Below, one piece after another: positions 1 through 11,103 of a DNA stretch of 64,000 nucleotides. This DNA is from Carya illinoinensis (taxonomy: Eukaryota > Streptophyta > Magnoliopsida > Fagales > Juglandaceae). Every line of letters begins with the position of its first letter. Position 1 is the stretch's first letter. Below the pieces are notes generated by a model that saw nothing but the letters and a program-made list of their open reading frames with translations, had not been told where the DNA came from and did not search any database. Made by a program: the position numbers and the translations under genes. The DNA lies in NCBI RefSeq assembly GCF_018687715.1, contig NC_056760.1, positions 11,768,001-11,832,000 on the forward strand, written 5' to 3'.

Positions 1-1362
1 GTAATTTCTGTAAATTCCACCTAGATGAAGACGTGACCTCCTAAGTTTGAACCTTTTTGTTTGACCACCGACTTTTTAAGCCAATAAATCCGGTCTTTCC
101 AAACCAATTATCATACGTAAGCTCATATTTCCTTCCTTAACCGCCCATTCAGTAGCCTTAACCGCTCATTCAGCTAGCTAGCTAGTGTTAAATATTTTAA
201 CATGAAAAATTAAATATAATAATCTTTGATTTTCTATAATCCACGAAAATAAAATAATAACAGTTAAAAAATGTATCTTTATCCATCTCAGTTCAAGAAA
301 GAATCTAACTGGATTATGAGAGAAGGGTCACTCTTAGTGCTATTTGTAGACTTTTGGCTATCAAAAAATATTCTAGAGATTTCGAATCACACTGTGACTA
401 GATATAGAGGTATTCTCGTCTTACTGCGACTCATTAATTAAGTGATAATATTTGAGTTAATTTAAACCTATTAGGATATGGATGTGTAGGACATAGAATT
501 TTACTAAAAGTCTTACAGCTAGCTCTACACGAAAAGATTAATCTTTCCCTGATATTCCTAGAGAAGAGAGAGAATATACCAAGAAAAAGTTGATGCAGAT
601 ATTCATGAATTAAATTACACACACACATATATATTTGGGGCCTGTGATGAGAAGATATTCATTTTCCAAGCCTGTTTTAGTTGATAATAAAGTGGATTCG
701 AGAAAAGCTTAAACAACATTAATTGGGCCCATACTCTACATTAATAAGTACGAGTCATTGCTATAATTGAAGTTGTTTGAAATCATTATAAAAGGCAAAT
801 TCCGTTAACCTAATTCTATACTCATCTAGGGTAATAACCTCCTTTAAATTCCTACTGTCCTCGATATATAGGCTATTACATCACATATATGCAGGTGGCA
901 CAATTTAAGTTTCACATTTTGGTTGGATTGGTTTAGATGTCACTTGAAACAAACTATCTTTAGGCCTATGTTTGAAGCGGATCAATCAATGGTTATATAT
1001 ATATATATATTAGAACTGATCGATCTCTTTTTTCCAAGAATATATGATTAGATTAGATCATCTCATTCGCTACCTTCTATGCCCATGATCTGGGGTATTC
1101 CAACACATCCATTGAAATTGCGGATGAGGAAGCCTAAAAATCCCTACGTACATATATATACAACCAAACAACGAAAAATTAAGGTAGAAATTTCAAAAAT
1201 CTGAATAATATATATATATATACACACACACACATGATATGTATATGTCCATATACAGACGGTTTGGAAAATTAAAAACTGAGGAAACTTTATTTAAAAA
1301 ACTAAAAGCTGGTTTCAAATCTATATTCTTATATCATTTCCAAGTCACTTCGATTTCTCATA

Positions 1363-1397
<35 letters not shown>

Positions 1398-2200
1398 AAG
1401 AAAGAAAGAAAGAAAACGTACTGAAGAAGAATAAATATCATTTTTGACATAAAAAAGAAACTTTTTATTATACATTCCTTGCATGTATTCATACCTATTG
1501 AGAATAGAAATGATGGAAAAGAGAGGAGTGAAAGAGAATTTGAGGATTATATCTTTTCCATTATTTTTTGTCATGAATACAATGCGCGCGTAGATCTCTA
1601 TTTATAGAGAAAGAGGCCAAGTGAAATAAAGAGTTATTCAAATCAAAGTAATTATATACATCAACTTAATCTAGATAGTATTCTAATCAACTTTAATTTA
1701 ATAATTATAAAAATCATACAAGATAATATCAAATCAAGATCATAATATCTCCAACACAAGTAACGAGTATGAAACTGAATATATATATATATATACATGT
1801 ATGCGCCCCAGAGACATAGAAGACAAAATATTACAAATAAATAAAGATGTGTTTTTGACATTTAAAATTTTAAGAATTTTCTAATTTTTAAAATTTTTTT
1901 TGCCATTTAACGTATGAATATAATGGATGACGTGGTTCAACCAAAAAAAGACAAGATCTATTAAAGAGGCCTTTTTTTTTTTTTTTTTTTTTTAAATATG
2001 TCAACCTAATAAAGAAAATATGATTAGCTTTCTTTAAAAGTGTGTGTAGCTCAAGTAGTTTTGTCCTATTCACCTAGGCCTGCACACTGACCCACCCAAA
2101 CCATACTTTGGGTCCAACCCGTCCTAGCCCGGCTTGTAGGGAAGGCCACACCAACTCGACCTGACCTGACCTGAGCCGACCTGCAAATTTCGGATCGAGT
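1..2200. other. AT-rich non-coding region
   Basis: No convincing gene is seen. The stretch holds simple repeats: TA runs near 995-1010, 1210-1230 and 1780-1795, a poly-A run at about 1363-1395 and a poly-T run at about 1971-1993. Short open frames here are either low-complexity (poly-K or poly-F from the homopolymers) or match nothing I recognise. Confidence 0.6.
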
Positions 2201-2337
2201 AAAACCCATTCTCCTTACTTTGCTTTTGATCCTCCCTCCCCCTTCGTCTCCCCAGATTTCTTTTTCTTCAAAGTTCTATCCCAACCATAAAAGTCTTTCA
2301 TTTTTCACAACCATTCCGATTCCATCAACCAAGCTCC

Positions 2338-2713
2338 ATGCCAAAGAAATCTCCATCGAATTCAAAGAAGAAGATCTAGATCTTGAGTTGCTTAATTTGC
2401 CAAACTCCATATGAGGAGGACTCCCACGCCCCACTCTTGCTCCAATGTGGTCACTACTTCTGCAAACTCTGCCTCTCCCACATCACCCTCCCTCCTTTTC
2501 TACTTCATCTTCCTCCTACTCTGCCCCTCCCAAACCCACCATCCCTTGCCCCAAATGCCACCACCCCTCCACCATTGGCGATTCCGTCCCCTCCCTACCC
2601 AAGAACCACTCCCCCTTCCCATACTCTTCAATGAAGATGACTTAAGTGAGGAGAAAGATGATGGATTGGAATCAAAATCGGCACCACCTCTTCCTTGTAG
2701 CATGTGCTGTTAA
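2338..2713 (+). pseudogene. RING-finger E3 ligase pseudogene (KEG-like N-terminus)
   Basis: An ATG at 2338 opens a frame that hits TAG at 2377, then continues with a C3HC4-type RING start: CLIC near 2389-2400, then CGHYFCKLC near 2443-2470. The third metal-binding pair (CPKC at about 2547-2558), followed by a TIGDSV and LPKN stretch, lies in the +1 frame, so a frameshift separates the two halves. The order (CxxCxTxYxEDxxxPLLLQCGH, FCKxCLS, CPxCxH, GxSVxxLxKN) is what I know from the N-terminus of KEEP ON GOING-type RING/kinase E3 ligases. No kinase, ankyrin or HERC2 repeats follow. This looks like a truncated, disabled copy. A different RING-HC family is possible. Confidence 0.55.
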
Positions 2714-3810
2714 AGTGGGGGCACCTGATTGAGCATGAATGTGTTTAGATCATGAGACGAGAATACATTAAAACGGGGTTTGGAACTCTTGTGCAGTTCT
2801 CTATGCTAATGAGAGGTTGAAAGATGTTTCATGGCTGTAGCAAGCGTTTTATAACGCTCTAGCTCAGTAGCTCTCTAGGTGTTTGGAATATCTTCCCCTT
2901 ATTGGACTATGCCTTCGCATTTAACTTGTTTGGAGAGAGGTTGGGATTTAAGGACTCGAGGAGAAATGGAGAATAGCTCTGAGCATTGAGTGGGTGTTGG
3001 TTCTTTTTCTTCAGGTGATCGGTTTTGACCGATATTAGGTATAATAAACCTAATATTGGGTTTGACTAGTTGAACCCAACTTTAGTTGGGTGGGCCCATG
3101 TCTCAGATTGATCGGGCCAAGCCCTTTTATGCACAAGCCTATATTCACCAACGATTATTTTGGTTGATTTTGGCAGATTGCATATTACTAGATTGGATCA
3201 TATGCCATCATTTTTGTAACTATGGGACAAGTTTGTCCTTTTGTTTTGTTCTTTATATTTTTGGCCATAGCGCCCAATTTGGGACAAGTCGGAAGAGGAA
3301 TTAATTCTCATGTGGACTTAATTCTCACGTGGATGAGATTGATCTCACCTAATCAATAAAAAATTCTGACACCAATCATCTACGAGTGAGTATGTACCAA
3401 GAATATATAAATAAAAGAATACAAAATGTTTTTAGCATTTAAAATTAAGAAGTACTTTAATTATAAATAGATTTTACAAAAATAAACTCATAAATTAATA
3501 TGATTTAATACGGTACGTTATATTATAAAATTACTTTTATTATAAGTTAGATTTAACATATTATACGAAGTAATTCCAATTTATGAGTTTACTTTTGTGA
3601 GACCATGCACATTGTGACTGTAACGTCACTCATCTTTAGAATTTCCTGTCTTTTTAAAAGAAACGTAAAAGTCTTTTAGGGTTAGAAACCAAAAAGGGTT
3701 TTTGGTTTATTGAATGCTATAAATGAAAGAGTGCAAAGTGTTATGACCTTTAAAAAGCCAAAAAGGTTTTTTTGTGAAACCTCCTTGTAGCTGTAGCACT
3801 TGTTTGTTTT
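2714..3810. other. Intergenic, no gene recognised
   Basis: A 72-codon open frame at 3086-3304 (+) has no recognisable domain and is probably chance. The rest is AT-rich sequence without coding signal. Confidence 0.5.
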
Positions 3811-4018
3811 CATAACATTACTTAACTCATCTCATTTTATCTCATGTCATTTAATCATTATAAATTTTTCAAATTTTTATATAAAATAAAATAAACAATT
3901 TAACTTTTTAAAATCTCAAAAAATAAAAAATATAAATTTTAATAATATTTTATTCAATTTTCATAATTTTTATCTCAAAACATCTCATCTTATCTAATTT
4001 CATCTTGAAGACAAATGA
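3811..4018. repeat. MITE-like element, GATGAGATGAG-ended family (copy a)
   Basis: Ends are rich in TCATCTCATTTTATCTCAT / ATCTCATCTTATCT. The core reads AATCATTATAAATTTTTCAA, then a block like AATCTCAAAAAATAA, then AATATTTTATTCAA. The same order recurs at 11336, 18878, 20295, 21110, 21870, 22075, 22555 and 29895. It is non-coding and about 200 bp. Confidence 0.65.
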
Positions 4019-4129
4019 ATTTAGATGTAATATAATAAATTATTTTGAAAAGTAGAAACTAGGGAATTCTTGGGCATAGAAACTGAAAAGTTTTTTTGTG
4101 TATTAAGGAGTCATTCAAAATCCTACATC

Positions 4130-6170
4130 ATTCAATTCAACATAAATAGTAGACCAACCATCACTAGAGGAGTGAGAAATTCTCAACCTTAAAATATCTT
4201 CCTCTAGGATCAAATATCTGGGCCTTTCCCTTAATTGTGGATCCTTATCATAACTTCAAGGAGATCTTGGTTAGAATTCAAGACAAATTAGCTGGCTGGA
4301 AAACCAAGCTTTTATCTCAAGTTGGTAGAACTACACTCATCAAACTAGTGGCTAGTGTTATACTCTCCTACACCATGTCCACCATATGGCCCCCAAAAAA
4401 TATTTATAGTCAGATTTATAGAGCTTTAATGAGGTTCTGGTGGGGATTTGAGCCTAACAAAACCCACAACTTTACTCCAAAATCCTAAAAATCAATCTGT
4501 AAACCTAAATCATTGAGTGGTCTAGGCCTTAGATAAGCAGCTAATTTTAACAAAGCTTTGCTAAACAAACTAGGTTGGCACCTAATGAGTGCGGAAAATA
4601 GCATTTGGAAAAAAACTTTGTCCAAAATATATCTGACAAATCTTTCATGGCAATCAGTCACTGCCAAACCCACAAATTCCAGATTCTAGACAGGTCTGAT
4701 TAAGCAAAGAAATTTCATAAGTTTCAGTGTCTGCTTCCATATTAACAACGGGGTTGATACTAGAGTCTGGTCTGATCTCTGTATTCCCACACTAAACTCA
4801 TCAATTCCTGGACCTTAGTCTCCCAATATAGTGAAAGATCTTCATTTGAGAGTTTCAGAACTTACATTAGAGGAACCTAGGAGATGGAACACTATTCTCA
4901 TCCAAGCTCTGTTCTCACAAGAATCAGTAGTTGAAATCCAAAAAATCCATCTCACTCAATATCATTTTCATAATCAATCTGACTTCCCCAGACGGATTCA
5001 TCATTCATCAGGCAAATTTTTTGTTAAATCAGCCGATGCTGCAATTATTCTCCAATCCAATGAACAAAATGAATCTCATCCTACCATTGATTGGAAAAAA
5101 CTTTGGTCCTTAAAAATGCAAGATTGTTTAAAGCTGCTACTCTGAAAAATTTCTAATAATGTCTTGCCTGCTAAGTTCTTACTTAGTAACTGTATTTCTT
5201 TAACAGAAGACCAGAAATATTGTCCAATCTGCCAATTAGAAGTAGAAACCACTGACCATCTTTTCTTGAATTGTCCTTATACAAGAATCTTGTGAAGGCC
5301 ATGTGCCTGGCCTTTGGACATCTCATCTTTTCTACATGTAGGTATCAAAAACTAGATAAATCAGATTTTGAATCCTACAAAACTAGTTAAAATTTTCGGT
5401 CAGTGAATCCCATCATTTCCAAATTTTTGTTGTTCTAGCAATGGATAATCTCTAGTTCACTAGAAACCAAATACCTCATGATTTCAAAATCCCAATAATA
5501 GGTCATTTAGTCAAAAATACCTCAGAAATCTATAAGGAACACTGTAAAGCTTAGACATGGAAAAATGTTGAAACTACTCCCAAATGGATTCCACCCTCTT
5601 CAAAAGATATCTTCTCAATCACATTTGATATAGCAGTTAGAAAAGAAGGCAGCATAGCTGCAACAGTTTTCAGATCACACAATGGATCCATGAGATTTGT
5701 GGTAACCAAATTCACAAGTACTAGCACTAATCCGAAGCAAGGGGAGGCCATGGCAGCCTTCGTTGGAGTGCAAGAAGCACACACGCAGCAGATAAAAAAG
5801 TTCATCATAGAAAGTGACTTCTCAAATGCCGTCTGTTGCGTCAGCCAGCCACAGAAAGCTAACAATTGGGAAATAGAAGGCATAGCAAGAGATATTGTAT
5901 CTCTTAAGAGATTTTGAAATCTGGGCAGCAGTCAAAATAAATCGATCACAAAATCGACATTTCATTGCACAATGAGCACATTCCAACAATGAGTTTGGAA
6001 TAATCCACCTAATAAGAATTCCACAATGTTTGTTAGATTTTCCTAGTGGAAAAGATCCCCCTTCCCACTTTTCTTGTTGATCTGTATGATAAGTTTGATA
6101 CTCAGTTTATTTTTGTAACAAACAGTTTATTATTAATGAAGTTGTACTTCTTTGCTGAGAAAAAAAAAAT
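4130..6170 (+). mobile_element. 5'-truncated non-LTR retrotransposon (LINE), RT C-terminus to RNase H
   Basis: The LINE starts inside the reverse transcriptase. A GLPL-like step near 4216 is followed by the conserved LAGWK-TKLLSQVGRTTLIK stretch (about 4288-4350). It continues with a zf-RVT-like module in which a cysteine pair (CPICQ, near 5220) is followed by HLFLNCP (near 5260). An RNase H-like domain covers about 5600-5917, with an acidic EGG/GSIAATVFR start and an IIESDFSNAV strand. Frames are broken by several stops, so it is dead. The 3' end looks like a plant LINE tail: TTTGTAACAAACAG..., then poly-A at about 6161-6170. It lies directly upstream of ATPase-like copy 1 and may have displaced or separated that gene's 5' end. 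Confidence 0.85.
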
Positions 6171-6348
6171 AAGATGAGGATTAAACATATTTGCATAAAT
6201 TTATTAAAACAAAACTATAACATAATGCTTGATGGCGTGGTACAGTGGATAACGTAGTAGATGCTTCGAAAATTAAAGGGACTTATCCAAAAAAAGAAAT
6301 TTAGCATTGATTTGTCGAGTACCTATTTTTGTCGTTGGTTTTTTGCAG

Positions 6349-8652
6349 GATAGAGAAGTTAAAGGAAGCGTCGAAATTTCTCCCACACCACCTGATCATG
6401 ATTGCTGGGAAGACGTAAATTTGGAAGAAGAGAATAACAACGATACGGCCAGTGATTCAACACTCAATCAAGAGGCTGTGCATACTGCAGATTTCAAGAC
6501 GGGAATCGATGAACAAGACCAACGCATACATACAGCCAACTCACTCTCCCTAACAGAGGCTAGTCCTGGGCGCGGTTTCATAAAAATTCTTATAGGAAAT
6601 CTCAATGATATCTCCATTATCATTCAACTCATCATGGGGGCAGTACTGGCTTTTGTCTTTGGTGGTATTTTTCGCCTAGAGGGTGCTTTGGAGACCGGGG
6701 TCATCATCATTGATTCCGTTATTTTTTTACTTGTGCTTCTTCCATCGATAGCTGAATTCTTTTCTGAAAAGATCATAATGATTTCAGCACAGGAAAAGCC
6801 ACTGGGCATGCAACGAGCAAAAGCTTATGCCAGCAGAGAGCAGGGAGTCAGACAGGAAGTAGAGATCAATGATATCGTCGTGGGTGACAAAATATTCCTC
6901 AAGAAGGGGTATCCAGTCCCTGCAGATGGTATATTGGTGTCTGGTGAATTCCTAAAACTAGATGATGGTTCTAGCATAGATGATCAGAATCCATTTCTCT
7001 TCTATGGTGCAAAGGTTATTGATGGAGAAGGTCTCATGAAGGTTACATCTGTGGGCATGGACATGAGATTGGGTCATTTGATGAGCCAGGTAACCCATTT
7101 CCCTGACAAGATCCCCGGTGCAACCGCTCTTTACAGGGTGAATACCATATCCCAAATAATGGGGTTGGTATTCACTTTTCTCATCGCAACAGTACTTCTT
7201 ATCCGTTTTAAGCTTGGAGATGAAGATGTGAAATCTAACATCCCAGGGCTCAAGGCGAAAACAACTATGTTAAACGAAGTTATCAACAAGATTTCCATGA
7301 ATACCAATGGCACTATATGGATCTTTGCTGCGTCACTAGCTGGAATAAAGGGAGGAATGCCTTGGGTAATCAGATGCGCCATTGCATGGGGGATGAACAG
7401 GATGTTATCTCACAAGGCCAATGCTAAGAGACCTTCAGCATGTCTTACCATGGGTTCAGTCTCTACCGTCTGCATTAACACCAGTACTGGTCTAGATGTT
7501 GCAGCTGACGACGACATGAAATGTATAAGAAAAGCTATAGGATGTTTCAAAACTGCTGGTATTAACGTCATATTGTTTTCTGAAGATACCATATCGGTGT
7601 CCGCCGACATAGCTCACATGAATTGTGGACTGCTTCCCAACTCGAATGGATTGGTGCTTGAAGGTAAAGAGTTTCGAAATTCCAACGATGAAGAGAGGAT
7701 GAGTAAAGTCGATAGCATCAACCGCATGGAAAGCTGTTCAGCTTCTGACGTGCTCCTTCTGGTGCAGTGTTTAAAGAAAAAGGGACACGTGGTGGCAATG
7801 GTTGGGAGCAGAACAAATGACGTTCCAGCATTAAAAGAAGCAGATGTTGGGATTGTAATGGAGACCAATAGCAGTGAAAAGGCCAGAGAAAGTGCTGACA
7901 TCATCATCGGAGATTCCGATTTCTTTTTAATGGTCGCAGACTTTGTAAAGTTGGGAAGGAGTATATATGAAGGCACTCAGAAGTATGTCCTATTTTTGCT
8001 CCCCATGAGTATTGTAGGGCCGTTGGTGACTACCATCACAGTCTGTTCTTCTGGGTATTTTCCAATTTCGATAATCGAACAGCTATTGGCAAACTTTTTT
8101 GTGAGTTTTCTAAGTGCCCTTGCATTGCTAACTGAGCCACCAACAGAAGAACTGATGAAAAAGTGCCCGAGGATACATACAGCAGCATTTTTCAACAAGG
8201 CAATGTGGAGAAATCTTGTCTTCCAAGTTATTTACCAGACAACCATCTTAGTTATCTTCCAATTCAAAGGCCAAGCCATCCTGAACATCAGCCAGAAGGT
8301 TAGTAATACCATTATCTTCAATAGCTTTGTAATTTGCCAAGTATTTAACCTATTCAATGCAAGGGAGATGGAGAAGAAAAATGTGTTCAGGGGTGTTATT
8401 CGTAACGGATGGTTTTGGGTGGCTGTGACTGGTATTCTGGCAGTCCAGGTGACTATTGTGGGGATTGAAACTCGCTTCGTTAGCAACCCAATATGGAATT
8501 TGGTGCCGTGGCTCGTCCCTATTCTAATTGGAATGGGGTCGTTGGTTATTGATTCGGCTTCAAAGTTTATATTGGGTTCACATGGACTGATCGACCATAC
8601 CATCTGCCTCGCATATATAAGGAAGGATAAGATCACTGAGCTTCCAATCTAG
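6349..8652 (+). CDS. P2B Ca2+-ATPase-like protein, predicted catalytically dead (copy 1)
   Basis: This is one uninterrupted exon of 767 codons after a canonical acceptor (TTTTTTGCAG|GAT; AG at 6347-6348). The open frame extends upstream to 6307 only through a TTG codon, so I start at the acceptor. The scaffold is that of ACA-type pumps: an A-domain remnant VPADGILVSG, FLFYGAKVIDG, an ALKEADVGIVM P-domain stretch, an LTEPPTEELM M6 exit, and the M7-M10 block with FQFKGQAIL, CQVFNLFNARE and EKKNVFRG. Catalytic motifs are missing: TGES is absent, DKTGT is NTSTG (Asp to Asn at 7477-7479), the N-domain is absent, TGDN is FSEDT, TGDGxND is VGSRTND. M4 PEGLP is KGGMP, and M6 N-x3-D has Ser for Asp (8104-8106). 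No calmodulin-binding first exon is found upstream, where a LINE sits, so the gene may be 5'-truncated. A transporter-derived regulatory protein or an expressed pseudogene are both possible. Confidence 0.85.
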   Translation, partial: DREVKGSVEISPTPPDHDCWEDVNLEEENNNDTASDSTLNQEAVHTADFKTGIDEQDQRIHTANSLSLTEASPGRGFIKILIGNLNDISIIIQLIMGAVLAFVFGGIFRLEGALETGVIIIDSVIFLLVLLPSIAEFFSEKIIMISAQEKPLGMQRAKAYASREQGVRQEVEINDIVVGDKIFLKKGYPVPADGILVSGEFLKLDDGSSIDDQNPFLFYGAKVIDGEGLMKVTSVGMDMRLGHLMSQVTHFPDKIPGATALYRVNTISQIMGLVFTFLIATVLLIRFKLGDEDVKSNIPGLKAKTTMLNEVINKISMNTNGTIWIFAASLAGIKGGMPWVIRCAIAWGMNRMLSHKANAKRPSACLTMGSVSTVCINTSTGLDVAADDDMKCIRKAIGCFKTAGINVILFSEDTISVSADIAHMNCGLLPNSNGLVLEGKEFRNSNDEERMSKVDSINRMESCSASDVLLLVQCLKKKGHVVAMVGSRTNDVPALKEADVGIVMETNSSEKARESADIIIGDSDFFLMVADFVKLGRSIYEGTQKYVLFLLPMSIVGPLVTTITVCSSGYFPISIIEQLLANFFVSFLSALALLTEPPTEELMKKCPRIHTAAFFNKAMWRNLVFQVIYQTTILVIFQFKGQAILNISQKVSNTIIFNSFVICQVFNLFNAREMEKKNVFRGVIRNGWFWVAVTGILAVQVTIVGIETRFVSNPIWNLVPWLVPILIGMGSLVIDSASKFILGSHGLIDHTICLAYIRKDKITELPI

Positions 8653-9045
8653 TTTTTTTTTTCAATATGCATGTCACTTTACTTTAAGAGGTTGTACTGT
8701 TTGTTAGTTTTTAATTACGTACGTTGGTACTTTATCAGATTTTAAACCATAGTAGTGAAGCAAACTCAAATGGTTTATCTGAATATTTCTCTCTAATTTT
8801 TAGCTTATTATTTCTCTCCGTTTTCTCAGCCTTATAATATTGATTATGTTAGAACTTTAGATATCCAATCGGCATGATAACCAAACTTCTTAATCTTGCC
8901 TTCTTCATTTTTACATAATTTCCCATTCTAAGGGATCTCTCTAATCAATGTAAACTCTCACTCTCAAGTTCGCAAATTTCTACAACCCATCTCACACAAT
9001 GGTTGAATGTTTGCGTTTTCCTTTTCTCAAGACCGGAACAGTGCG
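8653..9045. other. Downstream flank of copy 1, no gene recognised
   Basis: AT-rich 3' flank with possible 3' UTR. No coding or repeat signal is recognised. Confidence 0.4.
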
Positions 9046-9049
9046 TTTG

Positions 9050-9229
9050 CTAGAGCTCATAATAAATCATGCAGAGCAGAAGAATAATTCTTGTATAAAT
9101 ACCTCAAATGTTCCACGACTTTGTCCAACAATCCACTCTGCTACTTCGCTACAATATGGATTAGTTTAGTGGCCTTTTGGAAAGAAGCTGTCTTCTTCAA
9201 GTTCTCCGGTTGAGTGCACTATATAGCAA
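9050..9229. repeat. About 180-bp repeat shared with 18427-18608
   Basis: This and the segment at 18427-18608 share long matching blocks: ATCATGCAGAG-AGAAGAATAAT, TGTATAAATACCTCAAATG, TTGTCCA-CAATCCACT, GGATTAGTTTAG, TCTTCAAGTTCT and GTTGAGTGCACTATATAGCAA. Orientation is the same. The copy at 18.4 kb abuts the broken end of the copia element. Confidence 0.8.
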
Positions 9230-9648
9230 GGAGTAGAGCCATAATCAAAATTCCAAAACCTTAAACTTTGTAGTGAATGAACAATTAAGAGAGACAAAGT
9301 TTCTATATTTTCATGTAGCTGGGAAAAAGCAATTATAAATAAAGAGTAACGAGTTTCAAGACTCACTAGTTCGTAGAAGGCATTGAAGTCTAATTTATTG
9401 ACCAAATTACTATTCTCGTACTGCATCATGGCATCGATGGCAGATGTAGACAGAATTGGTGGTTGAGGTATAGGATATCTCAGAGAGTGATCGAGGGGAT
9501 TAATGGAGGAAGAAGATTGAGCCATTGCAACAAGAAAAGAAGAAAGCTTAGAGAGTGAGAATATAATGCTAATGGAATTCATAGAAAAGAGAGATTTTTT
9601 CGTGAAATGGAAGAAAATTAGGACTATATTTATAGAGAACCGGAGCAT
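9166..9648 (-). CDS. Hypothetical small protein, minus strand
   Basis: I do not recognise this product. The open frame has an internal ATG near 9524 in good plant context (GCAATGGCT) beginning MAQSSSSINP, which is the likelier start. A TATA-like sequence (TATAAATATAG, minus strand, near 9622-9634) lies upstream. A potential splice donor (CTA|GTGAGT) occurs about 60 codons later, so the last third may be intron. No transmembrane segment or known motif is seen. The 3' third overlaps the repeat shared with 18.4 kb, so it may be repeat-derived. A chance ORF is a real alternative. Confidence 0.3.
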   Translation of the reverse strand: MLRFSINIVLIFFHFTKKSLFSMNSISIIFSLSKLSSFLVAMAQSSSSINPLDHSLRYPIPQPPILSTSAIDAMMQYENSNLVNKLDFNAFYELVSLETRYSLFIIAFSQLHENIETLSLLIVHSLQSLRFWNFDYGSTPCYIVHSTGELEEDSFFPKGH

Positions 9649-9649
9649 T

Positions 9650-10650
9650 TCAAATTCTTGGAAATCCTACTTGATTTTCTTTCGGCTCTTAGACAACATT
9701 CAAGGCTTGTCGGATAACTATCGCCGAAAGGCTATCCTACTAATCCAAATCCCTCAAATCTCTATAAAATCTCGTTTGTCAACAACATCGGGTGATTTAG
9801 ATCTCTTTCTGCATTAGGTTGATAGCACTAGGTTTCAAGGTTTTGCAGCAATTGTCGGGATCCGAGTGGCACCAATGGAAAAGCACCTATTGTGAAAGGT
9901 GACCCATATGACTCATATGAGGTTGTTAGAGTCTTCTAATCTATTAAGATTGTGGGAGATGTATCTTTGTATTTATTGTGAGCACTTGGTTGCTACATTT
10001 CATTGTACATATATTTTGTGTTAATTATGAGATATTTTGTGTTTGAAAGTGAGACACTATGAAATAGTCTCATTGGGCTTTATTTGAGAATCAAGTAATT
10101 ACCTTTGTGTTGATATGTGTGTTGTACTTGCATATTATTTATTTGGATATCGTGAGTGTAGGTACTTGTTGTGTCGTGCATCCTATCGGTGTACTCATAA
10201 CTTGTTGCTTACAGATGCACTTGATCCAAATTGTGTTCTTTAAATGCAAATTCATATTCAATTTATGCGTGGATGACTTTGCTGCCCAAGTGAGAGTTGG
10301 TTGTAGTTTTTTATGTGTGAACTAGCGTAGTCATAATATGAGTCGATAATGAGCTAAGCTATTTAGTAAACACTTCAGGAAGCCCTTACTCTCACCCCAC
10401 GTATATAAATGGAGTTTGTCCATTATACTCCATTACGGTCATTTGTGTTATTGAGGGAAGAGAGTAAAAGTCTCCTAAACACACAAAACACTAGATCATT
10501 ATTGGAAGACACACAAGTGATGGCTGGCTCATCTTTTAACTATGGAGTATGTATGTTTTCTTCTATTCAATTAAACATGCTGTGATGATAGTTAGTAATG
10601 ATCCTCTTTGAAATATTCCATCAAATCATACAAATAAACCATTCTTCGTT
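9650..10650. other. Intergenic with a promoter-like patch
   Basis: There is no recognised gene. A TATA box-like TATATAAATGG near 10400 precedes, after about 120 bp, an ATG in good context (GTGATGGCTGGC at about 10517) with a short open frame and a possible GTATGT donor. This could be the 5' end of an LTR element or a lost gene. The evidence is weak. Confidence 0.3.
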
Positions 10651-10659
10651 ACGATATAT

Positions 10660-11030
10660 AATATATATTATAAATTTATGATCATAAAGCATTTAGTACT
10701 TTCTCTTTCCACCGTTATGCACTTATTTACCATAAAGCAAAACTTGAAAAGTTACTCTAATGTAGAGTAAAAAGTATATATTATTCGTGGATTAAATACG
10801 CGAGTGGAGCAAAGAACTGCAAAAGAAATTAAAGTACATGCAGCCCATTGAAGTAGCGAATAATTAAGCATGCACATAAATATGGTATTAAGCTAAAATA
10901 TCTAATGAATTGGATGCAACGTACGAGAAATTGGAAGCCGGCCAATATATATTGAGCCAAGACAACGTACAAAAGCTTAATAGAGATCAGAGACGAAAGT
11001 CAAGAAGAATCCTGACCTTCGGACTGCCAA
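10660..11030. repeat. Segmental repeat shared with 23340-24110
   Basis: Long blocks match 23850-24110 in the same orientation: AATACGCGAGTGGAGCAAAG, AAGAAATTAAAGTACATGCAG, GCACATAAATATGGTATT, ATCTAATGAATTGGATGCAAC, AATTGGAAGCCGGCCAATAT and AGAGATCAGAGACGAAAGTC. The 5' part (CCACCGTTATGCA...ATAAAGCAAAACTTG) also recurs near 21330. Copies at 23440-23560 and 23850-24110 make three partial copies in all. Confidence 0.85.
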
Positions 11031-11103
11031 ACTGGGCAAAGTCATCTGGAATGCCGGAGCCGCGCATCACGTAGATTTCATCATTCTCTCCCGGAAGCGG
11101 CAT
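11017..11103 (-). CDS. Possible short minus-strand exon (29 codons) ending at a splice donor
   Basis: On the minus strand an ATG at 11103-11101 opens 29 codons starting MPLPGENDEIY and ending FGSPK at a possible donor (CCGAAG|GTCAGG). The frame is also open upstream. The base composition is richer in GC than its surroundings. The same junction (CCGAAG|GTAAGG) is present in the duplicated copy at 24090, where the sequence on the exon side differs. I do not recognise the protein. It may be a gene fragment carried by the segmental repeat. Confidence 0.3.

Noticed and set aside
2065..2180. hAT-like TAGGCCTGCACA start with CCCGG-rich sequence
   Set aside because: No matching inverted end or target duplication was found downstream.
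6228..6290. tRNA-like stretch (GGCGTGGTACAGTGGATAACG, then GCTTCGAAA)
   Set aside because: A D-arm-like and a weak B-box-like motif are present, but no acceptor stem or anticodon arm can be formed. At best it is a SINE scrap.
6307..6348. Extension of copy 1 upstream to 6307 as the protein start
   Set aside because: It has no ATG, runs through the pyrimidine tract and acceptor, and all three paralogues begin at the same TTTGCAG|GAT junction.
7131..7976. Minus-strand open frames of 66-120 codons inside copy 1 (and similar ones in copies 2 and 3, e.g. 36432-37232)
   Set aside because: Antisense shadows of the conserved pump-like exons, with no independent signals.
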